Shown here: in pieces, positions 7,905 through 16,773 of the stretch
How the letters are laid out: every line of letters begins with the position of its first letter
Numbering within the stretch: position 1 is the stretch's first letter
DNA from: Ancylobacter pratisalsi
GTDB lineage: Bacteria > Pseudomonadota > Alphaproteobacteria > Rhizobiales > Xanthobacteraceae
Assembly (NCBI RefSeq): GCF_010669125.1
Contig: NZ_CP048630.1
Coordinates: forward strand, 2,244,001 to 2,308,000
Length of the DNA stretch: 64,000 nucleotides
Direction: 5' to 3'
Position numbers and translations under genes: made by a program
The notes under the pieces: model-generated
Seen by the model: only the letters and a program-made list of their open reading frames with translations
Database searches by the model: none
What the model was told of the DNA's origin: nothing

Positions 7905-8984
7905 ATGAAGCGTATCTTACAGGCTGCGGCCGTCGCCGTCGGTCTCGCCGCCACGACCTTCGCGGGTTCGCTCCCCGCCGACGCCGCGCCGAAGAAGAGT
8001 TTCAAGCTCGCCTACACGGTCTATATCGGTTTCATGCCGTTCGCCTATCTCAAGCAGTCCGGCATCATGAAGAAGTGGGCCGACAAATACGGGATCGAGG
8101 TCGATCTCATCCAGGCCAACGACTATGTCGGCAGCGTCAACCAGTTCATCGCCGGTGAGATCGACGCGGTCGGCGTGGCGTCCATGGACGGGCTGACCAT
8201 GCCGGCGGCGGGCGGGGTGGATACCTCGGTCTTCCTCATCACCGACTATTCCAACGGCAACGACATCGTGCTGTCGAAGACCGCCAAGACGGTGAAGGAT
8301 CTGGTCGGGCAGGACGTCTACCTGCTGCAGTACTCGGTCTCGCACTACCTGCTGAACCGCGCGCTGCAGATGAACGGGGTCGAGGACACTTCCGCCGCCA
8401 AGGCGATCAACATCTCCGACGCCGAGATCTCCGCGGCCTATGTCTCGCAGGACACCGTGAAGAACGCGGTGTCGTGGAAGCCGCTGACCGAGGACATGGA
8501 GAAGGTGCCGGGCACCACGGTGCTGTTCGATTCGTCGAAGATCCCCGGCGAGATCATGGACGTGTTCATCGGCAACACCGCCAATATCAAGGACAACCCG
8601 GACTTCGCCAAGGCCGTTACCGGCGCCTGGTACGAGGCGCTCGGCATCCTCAAGGCCGGCGGGCCGAAGGCGGATGAAATGCGCGCCGTGATGACCAGCG
8701 CCATGGGCACCGATGCCGGCGGCCTGCAGTCGCAGCTCGACACCACCCACTTCTTCTACACCCCGGCCGAGGCCTACGCTTTCCTCACCTCGCCCGAGAA
8801 CGAGAAGATCTGGGACAGCATCCGCACTTTCTGCTTCGACCAGGGCCTGTTCGGCCAGGGCGCGACCAGCGTGGATTCGATCGGCATCGAAGTCGCCGAC
8901 GGCACGGTGCTCGGCGACAAGGGCAACATCAAGATGCGGGTCAACCCGACCTTCACCAAGGAAGCGATCGACGGCAAGCTCTGA
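7905..8984 (+). CDS. ABC transporter periplasmic binding protein (NMT1/nitrate-sulfonate type)
   Basis: A 359-residue solute receptor with a Sec signal peptide (MKRILQAAAVAVGLAATT, cleaved near ASP/A at about 27). The mature start FKLAYTVYIGFMPFAYLKQSG is typical of the NMT1/SsuA-like fold, whose members bind nitrate, sulfonates, pyrimidines or amines. It resembles the receptors seen beside urea-carboxylase genes, but none is here. It is first gene of a five-gene set with permease, ATPase, flavin monooxygenase and flavin reductase, so the ligand is probably the monooxygenase substrate. The frame is open upstream to 7158, which is a shadow of the TetR gene. Confidence 0.88.
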   Translation: MKRILQAAAVAVGLAATTFAGSLPADAAPKKSFKLAYTVYIGFMPFAYLKQSGIMKKWADKYGIEVDLIQANDYVGSVNQFIAGEIDAVGVASMDGLTMPAAGGVDTSVFLITDYSNGNDIVLSKTAKTVKDLVGQDVYLLQYSVSHYLLNRALQMNGVEDTSAAKAINISDAEISAAYVSQDTVKNAVSWKPLTEDMEKVPGTTVLFDSSKIPGEIMDVFIGNTANIKDNPDFAKAVTGAWYEALGILKAGGPKADEMRAVMTSAMGTDAGGLQSQLDTTHFFYTPAEAYAFLTSPENEKIWDSIRTFCFDQGLFGQGATSVDSIGIEVADGTVLGDKGNIKMRVNPTFTKEAIDGKL

Positions 8985-9121
8985 GCCCGGCCGTCCGCTT
9001 CCCGCATGATCTCCGGCGCGGGACCCGAGTTCCGCGTCGGCCCCCCGTCTGAACCGACACCAACCGGCAGTCCGTCGCGCGCGCGTCCGCGCCCGACCGT
9101 TTGTGCCCGGAAGGCCCGCTC

Positions 9122-9940
9122 ATGCGCCGCATCATCAACTACGCGCCCCGCCCCGGCGTCCGGATCCTGCTCGCAATCCTGCCCTTCGTGGCGGTGCTGG
9201 CGATCTATCTGCTGGCCTCCAATGCGCGTCTCGCCATCGAGCCGAACGACAAGCTCATGCCGTCCTTCGCCACCTTCTGGGCGACGATCGTGCGGCTGGC
9301 GACCACGCTCGACATCGCCACCAAGCAGTACCTGTTCTGGTGGGATACCTGGCTCAGCCTGTGGCGGCTGTTCGTCGGGCTCGGCATCGCGGCGCTGCTG
9401 GGGCTGGTGCTGGGCATCCTTGTCGGCTTCATCCCCTATCTGCGCGTGACCTTCGAGCCGTTCTTCGCCGCCTTCTCGCTGATCCCGCCACTGGCGGTGC
9501 TGCCGATCCTGTTCATCCTCTTCGGACTCGGCGAACTGTCGAAAATCGTGCTCATCGTGTTCGGCATCGCGCCCTTCATCATCCGCGACGTGATGCTGCG
9601 CGTGGCCTCGCTGCCCAATGAGCAGATCGTGAAGGCGCAGACGCTGGGCGCCTCGACCTGGCAGATGATCTCCGGCGTGGTGCTGCCGCAGGTGATGCCG
9701 CGCCTGCTCGATTCGGTGCGCCTCTCGCTGGGCGCGGCGTGGCTGTTCGTCATCGCGGCGGAGGCGATCACCGCCGAGGGCGGGCTCGGCTACCGCATCT
9801 TCCTGGTGCGCCGCTATCTCGCGATGGACGTGATCCTGCCCTACGTCATCTGGATCACCTTCCTTGCCTTTCTCATGGATTACGCGCTGCGCAAGCTCGC
9901 CGCCGCGGCCTATCCGTGGGACCAGATCAAGGCGGCCTGA
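9122..9940 (+). CDS. ABC transporter permease (SsuC/TauC type)
   Basis: A 272-residue inner-membrane protein with about six hydrophobic segments and the BPD_transp_1 EAA loop (EQIVKAQTLGASTWQMISGV, about residues 168-187) that contacts the ATPase. The ATG at 9122 follows GGAAGG; an in-frame start at 9101 lacks a site. The stop codon abuts the ATPase start. It forms the translocation path with the preceding receptor and following ATPase. Confidence 0.9.
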   Translation: MRRIINYAPRPGVRILLAILPFVAVLAIYLLASNARLAIEPNDKLMPSFATFWATIVRLATTLDIATKQYLFWWDTWLSLWRLFVGLGIAALLGLVLGILVGFIPYLRVTFEPFFAAFSLIPPLAVLPILFILFGLGELSKIVLIVFGIAPFIIRDVMLRVASLPNEQIVKAQTLGASTWQMISGVVLPQVMPRLLDSVRLSLGAAWLFVIAAEAITAEGGLGYRIFLVRRYLAMDVILPYVIWITFLAFLMDYALRKLAAAAYPWDQIKAA

Positions 9941-10777
9941 ATGACCAAGATCGTCATCGACAATGTCTGGAAGGAATATGAGGACCGCGTCGTCCTGGAG
10001 CGGGTCAACCTCACGCTCGACGACCACGAATTCCTCGTCATCATCGGTCCCTCGGGGGTCGGCAAGACCACGCTGCTGCGGCTGCTGCTGAGCCAGGAGA
10101 CCCCCACGCGCGGGCGCATCCTGATCGATGGCGAGCCGATCGCGAGCGAGCCGACCGCCGATCGCGGCGTGGTGTTCCAGCGCTACTCGGTGTTCCCCCA
10201 CCGCACCGTGCTCGGCAATGTGATGCTGGGCCCGCAATGGGCGGCATCCCCGGTGCTGGGGCGCCTGTTCGGGGAGCGCCGGCGCGCGCTGGAGGCGCGG
10301 GCCATGGGCCTGCTCGACCGTGTCGGCCTTGCCGAGCATGCGGGCAAATACCCCGCCCAGCTCTCGGGCGGTATGCAGCAGCGCCTCGCCCTGGCGCAGG
10401 CGCTGATCATGAAGCCGAAGGTGCTGCTGCTGGACGAGCCCTTCGGCGCGCTCGACCCCGGCACCCGCAAGTCGATGCACCAGCTGGTGCGCGAATTGTG
10501 GGAGGAGAACGAGATGACCATCGTCATGGTCACCCACGACCTTTCCGAGGCCTTCCTGCTCGGCACCCGCGTCATCGCGGTCGATCGCCCGCGCAACGAC
10601 CCGCAGGCGCCCGAGCGGTTCGGCGCCACCATCGCCTCGGACTTCGAGGCCAAGATCCGCGCCGTGCGCGACTCCCGCCGTTTTGAGAGCGAGCGCGAGA
10701 CGGTGCGCCTCACCCTCGCCACTTCCAATGACCTGCCCGCGGATGGCTCGCCCGTCCGCACCCTTGTGAAGGACTGA
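9941..10777 (+). CDS. ABC transporter ATP-binding protein (SsuB/TauB type)
   Basis: A 278-residue ATPase: Walker A GPSGVGKTT (36-44), Q-loop FQRYSVFP (79-86), signature LSGGMQQ (140-146), Walker B LLLDEP (161-166), H-loop THD. It energises the permease encoded immediately upstream (TGA then ATG with no gap). The monooxygenase gene begins 5 bases after its stop. Confidence 0.92.
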   Translation: MTKIVIDNVWKEYEDRVVLERVNLTLDDHEFLVIIGPSGVGKTTLLRLLLSQETPTRGRILIDGEPIASEPTADRGVVFQRYSVFPHRTVLGNVMLGPQWAASPVLGRLFGERRRALEARAMGLLDRVGLAEHAGKYPAQLSGGMQQRLALAQALIMKPKVLLLDEPFGALDPGTRKSMHQLVRELWEENEMTIVMVTHDLSEAFLLGTRVIAVDRPRNDPQAPERFGATIASDFEAKIRAVRDSRRFESERETVRLTLATSNDLPADGSPVRTLVKD

Positions 10778-10782
10778 CGTCA

Positions 10783-12096
10783 ATGGCCGACAAGCGCTTC
10801 CACCTCGCCTGGTTCATGAACTTCACGCCCGACGAATGGCGCGAGCCGTTCGGCCAGGGCGGCAATCCGTGGGATGGCCAGTTCTACATCGAGATGGCCC
10901 AGGCCATGGAGCGCGCCTGCTTCGATCTCATTATGATCGAGGACAAACTCATGGTGCCGGAGACCTATGGCGGCTCGCGCGACCTGTCGCTCAAGCACGC
11001 CATGATGGTGCCGAAGGCCGATCCCGCCCCGCTCGCGGTGGCCATGGGCATGGCGACGAGGCATCTCGGCGTGGTCGCCACCATGTCCACGATGGCCTAT
11101 CCGCCCTTCATGCTGGCGCGCCTGTCCTCCACCATCGACAGCCTCACCAAGGGCCGCTTCGGCTGGAACGTCGTCACCTCGGCCGAGGACCTGATGGCGA
11201 AGAATTTCGGCATGGACAAGCTGCCTCCGCGCGAGGACCGCTACGCCATGGCCGAGGAGTACATGGAAGTCTGCGAGAAGCTGTTCAACAGCTGGGAGCC
11301 GGACGCCGTGGTGCTCGACCGCAAGAACGGCATCTATGCCGACGGCTCGAAGGTGCACACCATCGACCACAAGGGCACCTTCTACCAGGTGCGCGGTCCG
11401 CTCAACACCGTGCCCTCGCCCCAGCGCCGCCCGGTCTACCTGCAGGCCGGCGCGTCCCCGCGCGGGCGTGATTTCGCCGCCCGGCATGCCGATGCCATCG
11501 TCTCGGTGGCGAACGGGGTCGAGGGCATGAAGGCGTTCCGCGCCGACATCCGCGCCCGCGTCGAAAAGCTGGGTCGCGACCCGGACGACATCAAGGTGTT
11601 CTTCTGCATCTGCCCCAGCCTCGGCGAGACCGAGGAGGAGGCACACGCCCGCTACCGCAACGTCACCATGTCGGACAATTTCGTCACCGACGTGCTGATC
11701 TCGATCTCCGCCATCACCGAGATCGACTTCTCGCAGTTCGAGCTCGACAAGCCGCTGCCGGAGAAGCTGGTGACCAATGGCGAGTCCGGCACGCTCGACA
11801 AGTTCCAGCAGTGGGGCTCGGGCAAGACGCTGCGCCAGCTCGCGGCCGATGGCGGCGGTGGTCTGGTCTCCTCGATGGAGCTGATCGGCACGCCCGCGCA
11901 GGTCGCCGAGAAGATGGGCGCCGCCATGGCCGAGGTCGGCGGCGACGGCTTCCTCATCACCACGCCCGTGCTGCGCGTCTCGCGCCGCTACATCGCCGAG
12001 ATCTGCGACGGGCTGGTGCCGGAGCTGCAGGCCCGCGGCCTCACCCGCACCGAATACAAGCACCAGCTGCTGCGCGACAATCTCAGGGAATTCTGA
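10783..12096 (+). CDS. FMN-dependent monooxygenase, NtaA/SnaA/DszA (luciferase-like) family
   Basis: A 437-residue TIM-barrel enzyme that uses reduced FMN and O2 to oxidise a small molecule. Members include nitrilotriacetate, dibenzothiophene sulfone and pristinamycin monooxygenases. It shows the class hallmarks LAWFMNFTPDEW near the N-terminus, FDLIMIEDKL (about 46-55), RFGWNVVTS (about 126-134, flavin phosphate region) and PVYLQAGASPRGRDFAA (about 218-234). The reductase needed to supply FMNH2 is the next gene. Coupling to an ABC importer suggests uptake followed by oxidative cleavage of a C-N or C-S bond; the substrate is unknown. Confidence 0.88.
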   Translation: MADKRFHLAWFMNFTPDEWREPFGQGGNPWDGQFYIEMAQAMERACFDLIMIEDKLMVPETYGGSRDLSLKHAMMVPKADPAPLAVAMGMATRHLGVVATMSTMAYPPFMLARLSSTIDSLTKGRFGWNVVTSAEDLMAKNFGMDKLPPREDRYAMAEEYMEVCEKLFNSWEPDAVVLDRKNGIYADGSKVHTIDHKGTFYQVRGPLNTVPSPQRRPVYLQAGASPRGRDFAARHADAIVSVANGVEGMKAFRADIRARVEKLGRDPDDIKVFFCICPSLGETEEEAHARYRNVTMSDNFVTDVLISISAITEIDFSQFELDKPLPEKLVTNGESGTLDKFQQWGSGKTLRQLAADGGGGLVSSMELIGTPAQVAEKMGAAMAEVGGDGFLITTPVLRVSRRYIAEICDGLVPELQARGLTRTEYKHQLLRDNLREF

Positions 12097-12150
12097 GGCG
12101 GTCGCCGGCATCTTTTAGCCGGCTCATGAACTACGGGAATGGAGGCCGAC

Positions 12151-12696
12151 ATGGCGCCGTCGATCCGCAGTGATGAACGCGACCCGGACGAGGGCGCGCC
12201 TCCCGCCGTCACCCGGCAGGACTACCGCAATGCCATGGCCCGCCTTGGCGCGGCGGTGACGATCGTGACCACCGACGGCCCCGGCGGGCGTCACGGCTTC
12301 ACCGCCTCGGCGGTGTGCTCGGTCACCGACAGCCCGCCGACGCTGCTGGTCTGCCTCAACAGGGGCAGTTCGGCGAGCGCGGCGATCCATGCCAACGGGG
12401 TGTTGTGCGTGAACACGCTTGGCGGCGGGCATGAGCATCTGTCCAATCTGTTCGGCGGACGCACCCCGCCCGCCGAACGTTTCGCCGCCGGCGAATGGAA
12501 GGTCTCGGCCACCGGCGCGCCGATGCTGCTCGACGCGGTCGCCGCCTTCGATTGCCGGATCGTGCGCAGCGTGGAGGTCGGCACCCATGATGTGCTGTTC
12601 TGCGAGGTGGTGGGTCTTGCCCAGGGCGGCGCGCGCGAGGGGCTGATCTATTTCAGCCGCCGCTACCACGCGGTCGTCGGGGAGCCGGACGCGTGA
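12151..12696 (+). CDS. Flavin reductase (NtaB/HpaC/RutF-like) partner of the monooxygenase
   Basis: A 181-residue split-barrel FMN reductase; the domain begins [18 protein letters not shown] and continues with [21 protein letters not shown], where the riboflavin phosphate binds. It reduces FMN with NAD(P)H for the monooxygenase 54 bases upstream. The ATG at 12151 has GGAGG five bases before it (12141-12145); an in-frame ATG at 12139 is too close to any site. It is last gene of the five-gene set; a 512-bp gap follows. Confidence 0.9.
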   Translation: MAPSIRSDERDPDEGAPPAVTRQDYRNAMARLGAAVTIVTTDGPGGRHGFTASAVCSVTDSPPTLLVCLNRGSSASAAIHANGVLCVNTLGGGHEHLSNLFGGRTPPAERFAAGEWKVSATGAPMLLDAVAAFDCRIVRSVEVGTHDVLFCEVVGLAQGGAREGLIYFSRRYHAVVGEPDA

Positions 12697-12863
12697 GCCC
12701 GGCCTGCGGAGCTCCGGATCGTGCCGGGAGCCGGGCCGAAGGGCCGCTGCCACGCGGGCGCGGCCTGGCGAGGGCGGGGGGCAAAGATCAGGCATGCGCC
12801 ATCGCGGCAGCTTCCCTTTGGGGAAGGAAATCCCCGGTGCACCACGGTTTCCGGCTTACGTGG

Positions 12864-12898
12864 GCAAACCGGCCCTGACACCAGATCAGGCGGTTTGC
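12864..12898. terminator. Bulged hairpin after the flavin reductase gene
   Basis: GCAAACCG then CCTGA on the left, TCAGG then CGGTTTGC on the right: an 8-bp outer stem plus a 5-bp inner stem with a 2-nt bulge (GC) and loop CACCAGA. No T-run follows, so it may be a terminator or a protein-binding site. Confidence 0.4.
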
Positions 12899-13031
12899 GC
12901 CTAAAAGATAGGCGTGCCTGAATAGTGGATTTGGCATAGCGTCACAACTGTCCCGCATCGGCGGTGATGGCTTGGCGGGAAAGCCTAAGCGTCTGCAATC
13001 AGGCCGGTTTCGCGGTGCTAAAGATAAGCAC
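12898..13031. promoter_or_regulatory. Pair of similar inverted repeats with AAAGATA spacers
   Basis: CGCCT-AAAAGAT-AGGCG at 12898-12914 and GTGCT-AAAGATA-AGCAC at 13015-13031. Both have 5-bp arms, a 7-nt spacer and the shared core CTAAA(A)GATA. They are 117 bp apart, upstream of the operon starting at 13209. They could be two sites for one regulator that is not in the window. Confidence 0.4.
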
Positions 13032-13094
13032 TATGGCAGTGCATGCGAGAGCGGCGAGTGTCTTGGATCTGCCCATGGTTGTGCCCGGCGCCGA

Positions 13095-13142
13095 CAGGTT
13101 CACGGGCAGGCCCATGGGTAGGTCCACAGACAGGTCCGAGGG
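13095..13142. repeat. Four tandem 12-bp degenerate repeats
   Basis: CAGGTTCACGGG, CAGGCCCATGGG, TAGGTCCACAGA and CAGGTCCGAGGG start at 13095, 13107, 13119 and 13131, an exact 12-bp period with core AGGTCC. They end 66 bases before the binding-protein start. This may be a regulator-binding array or a slipped-strand microrepeat. Confidence 0.6.
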
Positions 13143-13208
13143 AATTTTCGACAGGGCGCGCAGGCGCCGGTTCATTGCCCAGCGTTACATCCTCAGGGAG
13201 ACCCCATC

Positions 13209-14195
13209 ATGCTGACTAAGAGCCTGCGCCGGTGCCTCGCCGGCGTGTTCACCGGAACGATCATGGCCGCGGCGGCGGCGCAGCCCGCTTCCGCCGGCAC
13301 GATCTCGATCGGCCATACGGTCTGGGTCGGCTACGGGCCGCTCTATCTCGCCAAGGAGCTTGGCTACTTCAAGGAGAACGGCGTTGACGTCGAGCTTCAG
13401 GTGGTGGACGATTCCGCGCTCGCCATGGCCGCCCAGGCCGGCGGCAAGCTGGATGGCACCGCCACCACGCTGGACGAGATCCTGAAGTACCGTTCCGACA
13501 AGTTCTGCTTCAAGGCGGTGGCGCTGTTCGACGAGAGCCATGGCGGCGACGGCATGGTCTCGGTCAAGGAGATCAACTCGCTGGCCGACCTGAAGGGCAA
13601 GACCGTCGCCCTCAACGAGGGCTCCACCTCGCAGTTCTGGTTCTCCTACCTGCTCAAGAAGGAAGGCATCCCGCTGAAGGACGTCGAAGTGCTCAACATG
13701 AGCGCCGATGCCGCAGCCGCCGCCTTCATCGCCGGCCAGGTGCCGGTCGCCGTGACCTGGGAGCCGAACCTCACCCTGGTGAAGACCAAGAACGCGGGCA
13801 AGGTGCTGATGGACAGCGCCGCCACGCCGGGCGTCATCATCGACGTGCTCGAGCTTTCCTGCTCGGTGCTGAAGGACCGCCCCGCGGATGCCAAGGGCTT
13901 CATCGCCGGCCTGCAGAAGGCGGTCGACTACATCAAGGAAAACCCCGAGAAGGCCTATGCCATCATGGCCAAGGGCGTCGGCGGCTATCTGACCGATCCC
14001 AAGGACTTCGCCGACGCCGCGTCCGGCGTGAAGTTCTACGACAAGCAGATGACCATTGATTACTTCGGCACCCTGCAGAAGCCCGGCCCGGCGGCCGACG
14101 TGATCGCGCTCGGCAACGAGATCTGGACCGACCTCGGCAAGATCAAGGCCCCGGTCACCTACGAAGAAGTCATCGACCCCAGCTTCACCCAGTGA
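13209..14195 (+). CDS. ABC transporter periplasmic binding protein (SsuA/TauA-like), sulfonate-type operon
   Basis: A 328-residue receptor with a signal peptide (cleaved near ASAG at about 29) and a NMT1/SsuA-like fold beginning ISIGHTVWVGYGPLYLAKELG. The loop LNEGSTSQFWFSYLL (about 136-150) matches the position of the ligand-binding hinge in sulfonate/taurine receptors. It opens an operon with permease, ATPase and three dehydrogenases of the dihydroxypropanesulfonate (DHPS) type, so a C3 sulfonate is the inferred ligand. A gap of 72 bases separates it from the permease. Confidence 0.87.
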   Translation: MLTKSLRRCLAGVFTGTIMAAAAAQPASAGTISIGHTVWVGYGPLYLAKELGYFKENGVDVELQVVDDSALAMAAQAGGKLDGTATTLDEILKYRSDKFCFKAVALFDESHGGDGMVSVKEINSLADLKGKTVALNEGSTSQFWFSYLLKKEGIPLKDVEVLNMSADAAAAAFIAGQVPVAVTWEPNLTLVKTKNAGKVLMDSAATPGVIIDVLELSCSVLKDRPADAKGFIAGLQKAVDYIKENPEKAYAIMAKGVGGYLTDPKDFADAASGVKFYDKQMTIDYFGTLQKPGPAADVIALGNEIWTDLGKIKAPVTYEEVIDPSFTQ

Positions 14196-14267
14196 GTACC
14201 GCCGGGGAGGCGCGGACGGTTCCCGCGCCTCCCCGGTCCCAACCTTTAGCGCCGGAAACCAGTTGCA

Positions 14268-15071
14268 ATGGCTCGCAAGCGTTCCGTCATCGATCTGTGT
14301 CTCACGCCCAAGGCCGAAGTGCCCGGCCCGGTGCGCTATGTGGTCTCGACGCTGGTCTGGCTGCTGGTGATCGCCGTGTGGTCCGGCCTGACCTATGGCG
14401 GGGTGATGGCGGACATCTTCCTGCCCTCGCCCTCGGCGGTGCTCGGCGCCTTCTTCCGGCTCACCGAGGACGGCACGCTCAGTCAGCACATCTGGGCGAG
14501 CCTGCAGGTGGTGATCACCGGCTTCGTCATCTCCTCCATCCTCGCCGTTCCGCTCGGGCTGCTCATGGGCACGTTCCGGGTGGTGCAGGCCGGGCTTGAG
14601 CCGCTGGTGAACTTCATCCGCTACCTGCCGGTCACCTCTTTCGTGCCGCTGTTCATCCTGTGGATCGGCATCGGCATCGAGCAGCGCATCACGGTCATCT
14701 TCTTCGGCACCTTCTTCCAGCAGCTGATCATGGTCGCCGACGTCTCGCGCGGGGTGTCGAAGGATTTGCTCAATGCCTCCTACACGCTCGGCGCCACGCG
14801 GCGCGACGCGGTGCTGCACGTGCTGACGCCGGCGGCGCTGCCGGGGATCATGGACACGCTGCGCATCACCATGGGCTGGGCGTGGACCTATCTCGTCGTC
14901 GCCGAGCTGGTCGCCGCCTCCTCCGGGCTCGGCTACATCTCGATGAAGGCGATGCGCGGCTTCCAGGTCGACGTGATCTTCCTCGCCATCGCGGTCATCG
15001 GCCTGCTCGGCCTGATCACCGACCTGATCTTCCGTCTCGTCAGCAAGAGGCTCGTGCCATGGGCGTCGTGA
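14268..15071 (+). CDS. ABC transporter permease (SsuC/TauC type), sulfonate-type operon
   Basis: A 267-residue membrane protein with about six hydrophobic segments and the EAA-type loop (LNASYTLGATRRDAVLHVLT, about 167-186). It partners the preceding receptor and following ATPase. Its last 13 bases overlap the ATPase gene, which suggests translational coupling. Confidence 0.9.
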   Translation: MARKRSVIDLCLTPKAEVPGPVRYVVSTLVWLLVIAVWSGLTYGGVMADIFLPSPSAVLGAFFRLTEDGTLSQHIWASLQVVITGFVISSILAVPLGLLMGTFRVVQAGLEPLVNFIRYLPVTSFVPLFILWIGIGIEQRITVIFFGTFFQQLIMVADVSRGVSKDLLNASYTLGATRRDAVLHVLTPAALPGIMDTLRITMGWAWTYLVVAELVAASSGLGYISMKAMRGFQVDVIFLAIAVIGLLGLITDLIFRLVSKRLVPWAS

Positions 15072-15904
15072 AAGCCAGCGCCGTCACCGCCAGCGACGTG
15101 GTGCCCTTTCCCGAGGCCGCGCCCACGCAGCCGCGCCTGCGCATCGAGGATGTGCGCCTCGAATACACCACGCGTGGCAAGACCGTGGTGGCGATCGACA
15201 ACATCTCCATCGATGTTCCCGACAACGAATTCGCCGTCATCGTCGGCCCCTCGGGCTGCGGCAAGTCGAGCCTGCTCTATCTCGTCGCCGGCCTCAACGA
15301 GCCGACCTCCGGCGAGATCCTGCTCGGCGACAAGGAAGTGCACGGCCCCGGCCCGGACCGGGGCATGGTGTTCCAGTCCTACACGCTTTTCCCCTGGCTC
15401 ACCGTGCGCGAAAACGTCGAGTTCGGCCTGAAGCGGCGCGGGATGCCGGCGGCCGAGCGCGAGGAGATCGTCAACCGCTACCTCAACGAAACCGGCCTCG
15501 CCGCCTTCCACGACGCCTACCCCAAGCAGCTGTCCGGCGGCATGATGCAGCGCGTGGCCATTGCCCGTGCGCTGGCCAACGACCCCAAGATCCTGTTGAT
15601 GGACGAGCCGTTCGGCGCGCTCGACAGCCAGACCCGCAGCTCCATGCAGCGCCTGCTGCTGCGGGTGTGGGAGCAGCACCACAAGACCGTGCTGTTCGTC
15701 ACCCACGACATTGACGAGGCGATCCTGCTCGGCGACCGCATCTATGTGATGACCGCCCGCCCCGGCCGGCTGAAGGAAGAGGTGGTGGTGCCGATCGCCC
15801 GGCCGCGCTCGCTCGACATGGTCATGGACCCGGCCTTCATCGCGGTGAAGCGCCGCATCCTCGATCTGCTGAAGAACGAGATCAAGGACGACGACGAGCA
15901 CTGA
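15059..15904 (+). CDS. ABC transporter ATP-binding protein (SsuB/TauB type), sulfonate-type operon
   Basis: A 281-residue ATPase: Walker A GPSGCGKSS (63-71), Q-loop FQSYTLFPW, signature LSGGMMQR, Walker B ILLMDEP and H-loop THDID. The ATG at 15059 lies inside the permease gene. A poorly conserved 26-residue N-terminal lead precedes the domain. A 46-base gap leads to the dehydrogenase gene. Confidence 0.92.
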   Translation: MGVVKASAVTASDVVPFPEAAPTQPRLRIEDVRLEYTTRGKTVVAIDNISIDVPDNEFAVIVGPSGCGKSSLLYLVAGLNEPTSGEILLGDKEVHGPGPDRGMVFQSYTLFPWLTVRENVEFGLKRRGMPAAEREEIVNRYLNETGLAAFHDAYPKQLSGGMMQRVAIARALANDPKILLMDEPFGALDSQTRSSMQRLLLRVWEQHHKTVLFVTHDIDEAILLGDRIYVMTARPGRLKEEVVVPIARPRSLDMVMDPAFIAVKRRILDLLKNEIKDDDEH

Positions 15905-15950
15905 TGCCCCCCGCCTCGCCCTCCCGCAGGCGCCCGAGCGGCGTGCGCCG

Positions 15951-16739
15951 ATGAACCCGCCCTCGCTGTTCGATCTCACCGGGCGCCGGGCCCTGGTCAC
16001 CGGCGCCAGCCGGGGCATCGGCCGCCAGCTCGCCACCGCGCTGGCCTCCGCCGGGGCGGATGTCGCCGTGGCGGCGCGCCAGGCGGCCTCGCTGGGCGAC
16101 ACGGTGGCCGATATCGAAGCGCTCGGCCGGCGCGCCGTGCCGCTCGCCCTCGACGTGACCGAGGTCGAGGCCTGCCGCGCCGGGGTGGAGGCGGCGGCCA
16201 CGGCATTGGGCGGGCTCGACATCCTCGTCAACAATGCCGGCATGGAGCAGGTCTGCCCCTCGCTTGAGGTCGAGGAAGCGCTGTGGGACCAGATTCTGGA
16301 CACCAATCTCAAGGGCGCCTTCTTCTGCGCCCAGGCCGCCGCGCGGGTGATGCGCGGGGCGGGCACGGGCAGCGGCGCGGCGGGCGGTGCCATCATCAAT
16401 CTGTGTTCGCTCACCTCCGAGGTCGGCATTCCCACTGCGGTGCCCTATGGCTCCTCCAAATCCGGCCTTCTGGGCATGACGCGGGCGCTGGCGGCGGAAT
16501 GGGCGGGCCTCGGCATCCGCGTCAACGCCATCGCGCCGGGTTACTTCCGCACCAGCATGACCGACGTGTTCTACGCCGATGAGGGCTGGCAGGCGGGCAT
16601 GCTGGCGAAGATCCCGATGCGCCGCTTCGGCGCTCTGGCCGATCTCGACGGCATCGCCATCTTCCTCGCCGCCGATGCGTCGGCCTACATCACCGGCCAG
16701 TGCTTCCCGGTCGATGGCGGCTTTCTCGCCTCGATCTGA
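15951..16739 (+). CDS. Short-chain dehydrogenase/reductase, candidate HpsO-type DHPS 2-dehydrogenase
   Basis: A 262-residue classical SDR: TGASRGIG (17-24) for NAD(P), NNAG (94-97), and the catalytic set with Tyr166 and Lys170 in YGSSK; the C-terminal VDGGF motif is present. In known DHPS degraders a SDR (HpsO) and a zinc dehydrogenase (HpsP) interconvert the two DHPS enantiomers through the 2-keto form, feeding HpsN. Having this gene, an HpsN-like gene and a zinc dehydrogenase in series is the basis of the assignment; the SDR alone would be unspecific. Confidence 0.75.
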   Translation: MNPPSLFDLTGRRALVTGASRGIGRQLATALASAGADVAVAARQAASLGDTVADIEALGRRAVPLALDVTEVEACRAGVEAAATALGGLDILVNNAGMEQVCPSLEVEEALWDQILDTNLKGAFFCAQAAARVMRGAGTGSGAAGGAIINLCSLTSEVGIPTAVPYGSSKSGLLGMTRALAAEWAGLGIRVNAIAPGYFRTSMTDVFYADEGWQAGMLAKIPMRRFGALADLDGIAIFLAADASAYITGQCFPVDGGFLASI

Positions 16740-16773
16740 CGGCCGGTCCCGCACGCCCATTGGGCAGCGGAAG

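Larger units (their letters stand above)
12697..13208. other. Repeat-rich intergenic region before the second ABC operon
   Basis: Contains no convincing gene. It holds an imperfect hairpin (12864-12898), two short inverted repeats with AT-rich spacers (12898-12914, 13015-13031) and four tandem 12-bp repeats (13095-13142), listed separately. The ribosome-binding site AGGGAGA for the next gene ends about 8 bases before 13209. It probably carries both the terminator of the flavin reductase operon and the regulated promoter of the sulfonate-type operon. Confidence 0.55.

Noticed and set aside
8774..10783. 669-codon minus-strand open frame opposite the first ABC operon
   Set aside because: Same antisense composition; the plus strand encodes clear permease and ATPase motifs.
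12964..13215. Short plus-strand open frame over the 12-bp tandem repeats
   Set aside because: It overlaps the receptor start out of frame, has no site of its own, and its repeated GRPMGRSTDRSEG merely reflects the DNA repeats.
13185..14819. 544-codon minus-strand open frame opposite the second receptor and permease
   Set aside because: Antisense shadow; no domain or ribosome-binding site.
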